A stretch of 64,000 nucleotides of DNA from Taudactylus pleione (Eukaryota; Chordata; Amphibia; Anura; Myobatrachidae), in contig JAUIMM010000694.1 of the NCBI GenBank assembly GCA_031769625.1, forward strand, positions 5,106,501-5,170,500, written 5' to 3'. A program made the position numbers and the translations under genes. Below, piece by piece: positions 54,835 to 64,000 of this stretch (the first letter of the stretch is position 1; each line of letters starts with the position of its first letter). The notes beneath the pieces are model-generated. The model was not told the origin of the DNA. It saw only the letters and a list, made by a program, of their open reading frames with translations, and searched no databases.

Positions 54835-55065
54835 CAGGTAAAATGCCCGGAGCTATTCAATTAGTTCTCCACGGTAAGTCCGCAACTAGCCCCAAGACTG
54901 GATTTCTGATCTCTGCTCCGGAGGTTGTGCGCAGAAATCCGCGTTGCAGTAAGTGCAGCCGTGGGGACCGGACGCAGGCTTACCGCGGGCCAGTAATTAA
55001 ATAGCTCCGAGCACTTTACCTGGGAGCTGAAGTCGCACGGTAAAGCCTGTGGCTAATTAAATTTC
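54835..55065. mobile_element. MITE-like palindromic repeat
   Basis: GGTAAAATGCCCGGAGCTATTC near the left faces AATAGCTCCGAGCACTTTACC near the right, with a GGATTTCTGATC...CAGAAATCCGCG stem between. A related segment occurs near 57360-57480. Limits approximate. Confidence 0.5.
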
Positions 55066-55681
55066 TCCCTGTATATCTTATTTTCTTATGTCAATAATTT
55101 GGTCCTCTTTGATATGAAGAAGAGCCCACGTGTGTGCAGTCTTTCCATAGGGATCAGTAATCACTCAGTTCAATCTCCAAACAGTCTTTAATGAATGTAA
55201 TAAGTAGGGATCAAAACAGAAACTGGGAGATTCAATGAGCAGCACAAGGATGTAGCTCCCAGGTTAAGTGCCCGGAGCTAGTAAATTACAGAGAATGCCC
55301 AAAGTCAAACTTTTCTATTTCACCTGCCGATTAAGACATTAGTTTGTTATTGCATGAGGGAAGACTGCATCTTCTTGGCACAGCAAGGGCGTCATTTCTG
55401 GGACCACTTGCCATGCATTTGGTAGTTGAACTATAAATAACTGAGAGAAGAATTTTAAATCAGAATTTGTCACTTTCAGAATCGTCCAATATGTTTGGGG
55501 AATGGCCATCTCACTGACGCAGTGCGTTTGGGTTAAAGCATTTTCATTTGTGTAACTCCTAATTAGCAATGTAGTCTTATTAGGGATACTGTCTGAGCAC
55601 TTTTTATATCAGCAAGTGTGAAACAGCTTTTCTTTATTGCAATGCACGTGCTTAGGATGAGTCTTGTAAACGGCTTTCTTA
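55066..55681. other. No gene recognised
   Basis: Unassigned presumed-intron sequence. Confidence 0.35.
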
Positions 55682-55951
55682 AGGTGCATACACACAGTCA
55701 GATTTGTCAGATGAACGATTTGACCAACGATTTGAACTACGAACGATGTTTGACTGCATTAAAATGAATGGAATCATCCAAATCTGACTGCAAAGACATC
55801 AGATGTCAGATCTCGTTAGCCAACCACCAGGAACGCACATCGTTCATCGTTCAAACATGTCTGATTTTCCTTCAGATATAAACGATTGAACGATTTTTGA
55901 AATCGTTATCGTTCAGATCTGAAGAAAAATCTGACCGTGTGTATGCACCAT
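55682..55951. mobile_element. TA-flanked MITE
   Basis: AGGTGCATACACACAGTCAG and, inward, ATGGTGCATACACACGGTCA, with TA on both sides. Close relative of 33892-34203, sharing the CTGACAAATCTGACCG and TTTCCTTCAGAT phrases. Confidence 0.8.
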
Positions 55952-55983
55952 TACGCTTCACAGTTACAGAATATATATACATT

Positions 55984-56365
55984 TAGTGTTCCCTCTAGCT
56001 TCGGCGGCAGGCAGGGCGCCCGAGCCAGAGAGGGCAATCTAGTGCGCGCGCGCGTCCGAAAAGGGGGCGTGTCTATAAGACGCGTCACCTTTTCGTCATA
56101 CTTGGGGGCGTGCCCGGCGCTTACGGACATGCCGGGCAGCCCCCAAGCGCTGCAGAAAGGGATAATAGACGCCGGGCGCATGCGCCCGGCGTCTATTCTC
56201 CGGCGGTGACCGGGTCACCGCATGTTTCTCCACCCGCGGGACACTGCGGGACACTGCGTCCCGCGGGTGAGAACGGCTCCCGCAGGCTGTGAGGGCTGGG
56301 TGCTTTTTGCCCTCCAGAAGGAGGGCAGGGCGCCGCGCCCCGCTAAAACAGCCTAGTGGGAACGC
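55984..56365. mobile_element. Palindrome-array MITE with 8-bp duplication TATACATT
   Basis: TATACATT is exact on both sides (55976-55983 and 56366-56373). The left end is TAGTGTTCCCTCTAG and the right, inward, GCGTTCCCACTAG. Stems in order: AAAAGGGGGCGTGTCT facing AGACGCGTCACCTTTT, GGGGGCGTGCCCGGCGC..., TAGACGCCGGGCGCATGCGC..., GCGGTGACCGGGTCACCGC, CACCCGCGGGACACTGCG... and TGCCCTCCAGAAGGAGGGCA. The 8-bp duplication points to hAT-type mobilisation. Confidence 0.8.
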
Positions 56366-56373
56366 TATACATT

Positions 56374-57839
56374 GTTTAAACACGCCATGACAGTACAATA
56401 CGTATTTAAAATCTAACATATGACATGTCTTCAAGCATGAATATAAATAACACATTTAAATACAATTGAAAGGAGCAGATACTCTAGAGGCAGTCTGGTC
56501 ATTTTTATTGGACGTTCCTTTAATGCCATGTTATTATTATAACCCCATCAGAAAACTGCGTGGAATTGGAGGCTCAGGATCAGCCATCATTCTGGAGGTC
56601 AGAGGAAGATATATAGAGGGGGTATTTAGCAAAGCTGGTACAATATATACATGATTAACTTATTCGCCACTGTAATAATATGTAGATGAAATAGTTTATT
56701 ACGAGCCAGTGATACAGGGGAATTCAGTTATTCCTCAGGCGGGTGCTCCGGACGGCCTATACCCTGGCTCTGGAACATTATCATTTTTGTCTCCTGTACT
56801 ATTTAGTTTGCTCTGGCAGTCTCAGATTGGCTTTCTTCCTGCAATGATTTTCTTGCATTGACTTGAATAAATAGATTGAACACTTTTTTATCCTATGGGG
56901 AAATAAAAATCAGTAGGTTACCCTTTGCAGGCATGGAAATAATTTAGTAAAATGTTGTTTTACCCGTTTCTATTTTTGGAATAAAAGTGTTTACCAAATT
57001 TTTTGCACAACTGTTGTGGTGTTTTCCTCCCCCTGCACCGCCTGGAAATGCCGCGATTATGGTTATTATAAGTGCATGAAAATATCCGACCGTTACACCC
57101 TCAGCCTGTAGAGAAACCTGAACGATTGCGGCACAATTACCTTACCAGAAAGTGTCTTCTGACTGAACAGACAGACAGGAGTTTAGTTAAAGTAAGAAGC
57201 AGCATTTTGCAGCAGTTTCGCATGACATTTCCTAGTTTTACCCTGGAGACACTCTCTCTTACATGTGATTTCCTGCGTGAAAGTAAAACAATGGAAAGTA
57301 TCCGCTATGACCCCAGTATAGTAACAGTTTGTCAATAAAATGATCCGCAAAGGTGTGGAATTCAATTAGCTGTGGGCTTAACTGCGCGGCTTCAGCTCCC
57401 TAGTAAAGTGCCCGACAATATTCAATTAGCGGTCTGCGTCTAGTCCCGAGGCAGCAATTAATGCAGATTTTTGCTCGCACCCTAATGCACGCCATAAATA
57501 TCGAATACGGTGTTTAATGACAAAATGTAAAGGTTTTGCAGGTTGCATTACTCCGACAATTGATTCTACTATGAAACAGTTTAAAAGCTTTCTAATTGGA
57601 TTGCAAAGCCCTATTTTCTCCATTCTGCTCATACGCTTTGCGAGTTAAATTAGAAATTGTGGAATTCACTCCGCATCTCAATTGGATTGTGCGAGTACAT
57701 GCTCATTTGCGCTACTGTGCTGAGAGTCTTTCTTCCTTCTAACTCGCACCTAATAGGATTGAGCACAAAGATAGCGATTCGGTTGTTTGCGAGAAATATA
57801 TTCCAAATATATACAGAACTTTGGCAGTCAGCGATGCTT
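56374..57839. other. Relatively repeat-poor stretch, no gene recognised
   Basis: Mostly single-copy-looking sequence. Contains the 57355-57480 palindromic segment related to 54835. No exon supported. Confidence 0.35.
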
Positions 57840-58640
57840 TGAAGAAGGCAGCACGCTGCTGATACGCATTGGAGACACCACCCATTCGCCCCACGATACC
57901 CGGCCCGATCCTCCGACGTTCCCCATCTCCACCAGGGACCACCGGTGATCGCGGACGCACTCCGGCTGGTCACCGTTCACTCCTCCAGTGACCGACCACG
58001 CCAGCCTCCCCATGGTAACACCTCTACCTCGTAAGTCCTGGGCAGACTACCCTCCGCCAGTTGGTCCCCCCCGTCCCCCCCAGCATTGCCATACAGGAGT
58101 CTCACTCCCAGCAGTTTCCCCCTCCGGCCCAGCTGCACACACACCAGCAAGGGGGGGACAAACCACCACGAACACCGCACAGCTGTCGCCCGCCATCACA
58201 GGTCCGGTGACCTCCAGCAACAAGCAGCCCCGCAGCACGACCTGCGCTCCAATTGACTTTTGCAACTTACCACCATTACAAGCATCATCCTACCACACGG
58301 CCGCAACGTCGACACACCACCTACCAAAAATCCTACCGGTAGGTAAGTACTCACCACGTGGGACGCTGCCTCGGTGCCCCACTCATCCAGCTCCCAATAC
58401 CCACTCAGTGAGACTCCACAGACTGTAGACCATAGGTCCAGCAGGGGATATGTGCTGGTCACTGAACCGCACGTCAAGGAGCCCCCTGAAAGGGTCCACC
58501 AACTTCCCCACCTGGAGTCTCACCCCTTCCACACCCCCGCACTGCCCGGGACCCATAAGGCGCAGCACTGTGACTTCTCCAATAAAAGATTTGGCCCCCA
58601 ACCCTTTCTGCTGGGGGTGTGGGAGGGGTGAGACTCCGGG
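57840..58640. mobile_element. Possible retroelement 5' region, unplaced
   Basis: GAAGAAGGCAGCACGCTGCT then GATACGCATTGGAGACACCA, followed by a C-rich stretch with GACCACCGGTGATCGCGGAC, resembles amphibian Penelope/Neptune-type leader sequences from memory. A proline-rich frame at 57988-58428 lacks any recognisable domain. Could equally be another repeat. Confidence 0.3.
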
Positions 58641-61189
58641 TGGGGAAGTTGATTAGTGAATAACTATTAAACTAGAAGATTAAGTTCATGTACAGGGAAT
58701 CTGCTAAAAGGAAGTAGCTGCACATCCTTTCTAATGATTGAGAGATATATGTATATAAAAAATGTACTGTACACCCTTCCACTCTGTCCTGGTGCCTCTC
58801 TTATACCCCTTTTTACCCCCAAATCCTGCGTCTGACCTGGGATTTGGAAAAATATTCCATCCCAGGACAGACCCCCATTCACATTGCGGCTCTGACCCGG
58901 GTTATTCCCAGGTCAGGATGTTTACACGGCACGCCGGGGCAGTGTTAAGTTTTTGGCAGGTGCTTGGAGATGACCTCTTCTCCGGTGAGCCAGCTGTTCC
59001 TATGCTGTAAGCTGCACTCGGATCGAAGGACTCGAGTCGCCCATTTACACTGCCCCGTAAGCCGAGCTCATGCCTGCTTGCTACGTGGGAGTAACTGGAC
59101 CCGGGTTACTTTTCGAGGACCCTTTTACACTGAGCTGCCACTCGGGCTGATGGGGTAATAACCAGGGGTATTTGGCCCAGTGGGTGTGACACACTTGCGG
59201 TAAGGGTCAGTGGTGTCGCTGCTGTATGACCTGTCATGGGAAGATGTCAGTTCTGGTGTCCTGCTAGTGGGTCTCGTGCTTCTACCAGCATTCTGACAAA
59301 CCTAAAGGACTTTCCTATTGTCCGAGACATATTCAAACCACTTTCCCCCTTTTCTAAACTCGTCGTCCTGAAGATAACAGGCTTTCACAAAGGAGGACCC
59401 AAATGTGCAACGCACCCCCTCCCCACCCCTTCCCCAGGTGACGATATGCACAGTGAGGGAAGGGACATCACATTACTCCCACCTCTGCACTGTAGGTTCT
59501 CCCCATCTCTCTGATACAGTAATGTAGGTCATTCAGTTGTATTTGGCCACCATTGAAATATGCCCCATTCTCTCTTCCCCCTTTCGCCCCGATCCCTGTA
59601 ACCCGCCCCGGCCAGCTCTCTGGGGCCTTTGTACCAACCCTTGGGGACAAATCAGCCTTATTAAATGTATATCTTGCTATATATCCTCATCAGTCCATCT
59701 CCCCATGTTCCTTTTAGATTGTAAGTTCTTGTTTCACATTTGCTGACTTGTTTCAGCAGGTTTATATATGATGAATACTATGTGTAATATGTTGGAGATT
59801 GCTGATAGAATCTTTGTTTGAGAACACCCTCCAAACCATCCCATTGGTATCACACTAGCAGCCCCGTTCCAGCAGATGCCTCTGTTCCTCCGAGGCCCCG
59901 GCTCTGACCGCAGGCCGTATTCCAGCGCAGTCACAGATACGGAAGAGTGAGCTTCAATCCCACCCCCCAGCTCTGATTATTTGAGAGAAGGGCACATGGG
60001 ACCCACAGTGAAATCCTCTCTACATCAGAACTTGCAAACCAAGGAGTAGATCTCACCCACAGAGTGTGTGCGTTCTGCAAATAAAAACAGCCGCGTTTTG
60101 TGGTGTTGCACAAGTTTCTGACTCTTCTCCCAAGTGTTCATTTTTGCATTTCATAAAAGCTCTAACAATTGTATGTTGTAGTATACTATAATATATACTA
60201 ACTGTTGTCCTCTTTGGTGAGAAATGATTCTGAATATATTTGGGCTTATTTTCTGGATAATAACTGTCCATAGGCCATTTTCTATACATTGGCACAATTG
60301 GCAGCCTTCTGTTTCCCATTGCATGTTAGTACATCTGCAGGTTTATTTCATTTCACACGTGTCTTGCCAGCATTTGCGCACACAACCAGACCTGTCCATC
60401 TGCATGGGGACAATTTCAGTAGCCTCCTAATTTCACGTTGCACAGTGGGAACAGGAATGCCCTCTGTTCGGGATCCTTAATGTCCCCATCTGTTGTTCTG
60501 TATACATGATAGGGCGTAGATTTCCTTTACGTGTTCCAATCCCCTACAATGTTCCATAGAAAATTTTCTAGCGTCTGCCGGTTATAATTGCAGACTGATC
60601 TTTCTACTCTTTGCACTGCGAGTCATACGTTTCTCCATGTGTGGATGGATTTGCAGTCCGTTCACAGTTGTGTAACAACAGATTGTTTGTGTAATTCTGG
60701 CACATCTCTTGCACAAAGTATTGGTGCAAATGCGCCACTTTCACAAGCGGTTGGGATGGGGTGGGGTCCGGCTGCATATCTTAGTGCAGCTCTGAATACC
60801 CGCAAATATTCGTATTTATTACAGAGCATGCATAATTTCTTCACGCCATAGGCAGAACTTTATTAGACACTGATGTTCTACTGCGCATGCTCCCAGAAAT
60901 GACTAATTTTGGTAGAGGTGTGAGCTGCAAGGAGCGACATTTCGTACCAGTAATATCCCGTGGAGATGGATTGCATGGACCTCGCACATAATTGAGTCTA
61001 GCTTAGGTTATATCTAAGCTAAGTTTCATTTAGTGTGTAAGAAGCCTGTGTCTGATCTTCTCTTAATGACTGTAAAATAGACGAGTGAGTGGAGAAGTAA
61101 TGTAATATATTAACCTTGTTTTACAGTACTGCCTTTTTATTGTATAATAATGATCTCCTATACTCTTTATGTATGTTAGATTCCAGAGG
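58641..61189. other. No gene recognised
   Basis: Presumed intron. Near 58830-58920 there are ACCCGGGT phrases like the element at 35343. Near 59700 CTTTTAGATTGTAAGTTCTT is the tail of the common repeat also seen at 5820. No exon supported. Confidence 0.35.
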
Positions 61190-61261
61190 GACTGATCTGT
61201 CACGAGAAGCCGCCAGTGGTCGCCAACCAACGCACCGCGAGGGGGTGCCTCCTGCTGTGAG
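61190..61261 (+). other. Candidate internal exon (weak)
   Basis: A TATGTTAG acceptor-like site precedes and GAG|GTAACG follows 72 bases of higher GC content than the flanks. One frame is open throughout and reads SRGTDLSREAASGRQPTHRE then GVPPAVR. I do not recognise the protein, and the polypyrimidine tract is modest. It would fit the host gene whose first exon is at 27031-27199, but it may be chance. Confidence 0.25.
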
Positions 61262-61420
61262 GTAACGCAATGGGGAGCAAATCCCAGAGTCTCTGTCTAA
61301 TACGGATTCTCATGGTCACTGATCAGCCATGTGCAATGCAAATCTTACGGGTCCCATTGCTGGATATTGGACAATGCTCCTTGCTGGGGTTCCTCAGGCC
61401 TTAATAAGTGATTTACTGTG

Positions 61421-62885
61421 TATCACATTGTGTATCTCTCCTGACTGCCCTCTGTGCTGTCCCTCTCTCTCCTGACTGCCCTCTGTGCGGCCCCTCTCTC
61501 TCTCTCCTGACTGCCCTCTGTGCTGTCCCTCTCTCTCTCCTGACTGCCCGCTGTGCTGTCCCTCTCTCACTCCTGACTGCCCTCTGTGCTGTCCCTCTCT
61601 CCTGACTGCCGGCTGTGCGGTCCCTCTCTCTCTCCTGACTGCCCTCTGTGCGGTCTCCCTCTCTCTCTCCTGACTGCCCGCGGTCTCCCTCTCTCTCTCC
61701 TGACTGCCCGCTGTGCTGTCCCTCTCTCTCTCCTGACTGCCCGCTGTGTTGTCCCTCTCTCTCCTGACTGCCCGCTGTGTTGTCCCTCTCTCTCTCCTGA
61801 CTGCCCTCTGTGCGGTCCCTCTCTCTCTCCTGACTGCCCTCTGTGCGGTCCCTCTCTCTCTCCTGACTGCCCGCTGTGCGGTCCCTCTCTCCTGACTGCC
61901 CGCTGTGCGGTCCCCCTCTCTCCTGACTGCCCGCTGTGCTGTCCCTCTCTCTCTCCTGACTACCCGCTGTGCTGTCCCTCTCTCTCTCCTGACTACCCCG
62001 CTGTGCGGTCCCTCTCTCTCTCTCCTGACTGCCCTCTGTGCGGTCCCTCTCTCTCTCTCCTGACTGCCCGCTGTGCTGTCCCTCTCTCTCTCCTGACTAC
62101 CCGCTGTGCGGTCCCTCTCTCTCTCTCCTGACTGCCCTCTGTGCGGTCCCTCTCTCTCTCTCCTGACTGCCCTCTGTGCGGTCCCTCTCTCTCTCCTGAC
62201 TGCCCTCTGTGCGGTCCCTCTCTCTCTCCTGACTGCCCTCTGTGCGGTCCCTCTCTCTCTCCTGACTGCCCTCTGTGCGGTCCCCTCTCTCTCTCCTGAC
62301 TGCCCTCTGTGCGGTCCCTCTCTCCTGACTGCCCTCTGTGCGGTCCCTCTCTCCTGACTGCCCTCTGTGCGGTCCCTCTCTCCTGACTGCCCCTCTGTGC
62401 GGTCCCTCTCTCTCTCTCTGACTGCCCTCTGTGCGGTCCCTCTCTCTCTCCTGACTGCCCTCTGTGCGGTCCCTCTCTCTCTCCTGACTGCCCTCTGTGC
62501 GGTCCCTCTCTCCTGACTGCCCTCTGTGCGGTCCCTCTCTCTCTCCTGACTGCCCTCTGTGCGGTCTCTCTCTCTCTCCTGACTGCCCTCTGTGCTGTCC
62601 CTCTCTCTCTTTCCTGACTGCCCTCTGTGCTGTCCCTCTCTCTCTCTCCTGACTGCCCTCTGTGCTGTCCCTCTCTCTCTCCTGACTGCCCTCTGTGCTG
62701 TCCCTCTCTCTCTCCTGACTGCCCGCTGTGCGGTCCCTCTCTCTCTCTCCTGACTGCCCGCTGTGCGGTCCCTCTCTCTCTCTCCTGACTGCCCGCTGTG
62801 CGGTCCCTCTCTCTCTCTCCTGACTGCCCGCTGTGCGGTCCCTCTCTGCCCGCTGTGCCGTCCCTCTCTCTCTGCCCGCTGAGCC
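61421..62885. repeat. CT-rich ~30-bp minisatellite, about 48 copies
   Basis: The unit is near CTCTCTCCTGACTGCCCTCT then GTGCGGTCCCT. Unit length varies through gain and loss of CT pairs, and CCCTCTGTGC/CCCGCTGTGC and GCGG/GCTG variants are interspersed. The 498-residue minus-strand frame (repeating SQERERDRTEG) is a product of the array and not a gene. Confidence 0.95.
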
Positions 62886-64000
62886 ATCACTCTCTCCTCT
62901 TACCTGCTGTCTCTTTCTCCTGATTCCTTTGCTGTATTCCACAGTCCTGACCCCAGATTTTGCGCCTTGTGTTGTGTTATTGTGAAGCCAGAGTGCGCTG
63001 TACAGCTATGACCGAGCGTCAAGCCTGTAATGCAATTTTACTCATAAAAAGTGGAAAGCTGATTAGTATTTATTGCCTGTTTTACGTTTCTGCGATATAT
63101 ATAGTAATGCGTCCTTCATTCGTATTACGGTTTATATTTGATGATTCCCATACTTTTTTCCTGTTATGCTGCGTAGAGAAACGTGTTCGACCTTTTGTGA
63201 GATGAGAACTTGTTTTGCCATCCTACCCTATGTTATGCGTCATTCCTTCACCACGGCTAAAAAGGCAATTACATTTCATGTGACTGCCACACGTGTGCGC
63301 ATCCGGTATTATAATGATACACTTGGCATCTCTGGCAATCTCTATTGTTGGCGGTGGGGCCCTGTGATGGATATGTGTGGCGTTCATGTGGGCAGCGAGC
63401 AGCATTAGCGAGGAAATCTTATTTCTAATTTCCCTGGCTGTCAGGGGCGCAGCTGCTGGCGGCAGAGATATGGCGCGCCTCCTGCACTCGCCTTTTCAGA
63501 GGTCGCCGCTCTCTTAGACTGTTTGCTGCTGAGGACACCTCGGATGACATGGCAAGCCTGAAAGTTTATGTTGCTGTGGTAGTTTTTTTTTTTTTCCCCC
63601 TTAATTGAGTTGATCATAAAGTATTCCAATTAAACTGTGTGACCTTTTAAGACGCTGCAGTGACGTCTAATTTGAATAATACCTCAGGCCAGCTCCCGCT
63701 AGCGTTTTATCTCTCCAGGACAGTGAGGCGCCCTGTGCCCTATTACACAAGAGAAGATTTAAAGAGCATCCCAGGATTTAACACCAAATCGGGTACCCAG
63801 AATGTCCCTGTGATGTTGTTACCCCCTGCTCCATCCGAGGCTGAGCTGAATATTGCGCTTTCTGATTGCATTTCTAATGCATTCTGTAAATGAATGCAGA
63901 GTGTTTTCGTTTTCACTCTGAAACAAAGTGGTAGTGATTTTCCATAATGCAGAAAATCAAAGCTCTTAATATATCCGTTTCTTTCATGTTTTAATAATAT
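62886..64000. other. Single-copy-looking sequence, no gene recognised
   Basis: No recognisable repeat. The 63400-63960 part has a moderately complex composition with TTAATTGAGTTGATCATAAA, TGTGACCTTTTAAG and GCAGTGACGTCTAATTTG, the look of a conserved non-coding element. An open frame at 63660-63893 has no known domain or splice support. Confidence 0.35.

Noticed and set aside
57820..57880. Hammerhead ribozyme of a Penelope-like element (CTGATA...)
   Set aside because: The CTGATGA and GAAA core motifs are absent. Only loose similarity to amphibian retroelement leaders remains.
57988..58428. Proline-rich 146-residue frame
   Set aside because: No recognisable domain, compositional bias only, and it overlaps equally long antisense frames.
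61394..62890. 498-residue open frame on the minus strand with SQERERDRTEG repeats
   Set aside because: It is read-through of the CT-rich minisatellite. Unit length changes shift frames, and several overlapping frames on both strands are equally open.
63660..63893. 77-residue frame as a small gene
   Set aside because: No domain, no splice or start support, and no sign of codon bias.

Overview
The window looks like vertebrate nuclear DNA, most likely from a frog with a large, repeat-rich genome. The grounds are intron-sized non-coding stretches, many DNA transposons (PIF/Harbinger, hAT, Tc1, Tigger-like), frog-style MITEs such as GGGGTATATTTACTAAA, and broken LINE copies. No bacterial-type gene is present. 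Most open frames are read-through of tandem repeats or chance. The genes I can support as coding belong to mobile elements.

Layout. 0.5-4.5 kb is a nest of small DNA transposons, including three elements joined head to tail through shared TAA target duplications. 5-6.9 kb is a repeat mosaic: an element carrying telomere-like TTAGGG, a 33-bp minisatellite and an L1 endonuclease remnant. 7116-14399 is the centrepiece, an apparently intact 7.28-kb Harbinger-type transposon with a TCT target duplication. It encodes a spliced DDE transposase (minus strand) and two different spliced Myb/SANT-like proteins (plus strand). 14.8-17.3 kb is a 26-bp minisatellite invaded by three elements made almost entirely of consecutive palindromes. 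One of these shares its terminal repeat with the 7.28-kb element. 18.3-21.7 kb is a hAT-like element (8-bp duplication) holding a smaller hAT MITE and a frameshifted Tc1 copy. 23.7-27.0 kb is a LINE reverse-transcriptase remnant followed by 39/33-bp minisatellites.

From 27.03 kb there is a CpG-rich, TATA-less promoter with three CACGTG boxes, one CRE and one GC box. It ends in a splice-donor-like site at 27199/27200, so it is probably the non-coding first exon of an ordinary host gene on the plus strand. The first intron would then start at 27.2 kb and hold most of what follows: nested MITEs, a Tigger/MER2-like element, a LINE copy split by a MITE and by minisatellites, further hairpin-array elements, and relatively repeat-poor stretches (39.7-41.9, 56.4-57.8 and 62.9-64 kb). 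A short candidate exon is marked at 61190-61261, with weak support.

How the parts may work together (inference). Harbinger transposases need a Myb-like partner for nuclear import and end binding. This element has two such partners, all three of its reading frames are open across good splice sites, and palindrome-array MITEs with matching ends lie beside it. Together they look like one autonomous element and the non-autonomous set it may mobilise.
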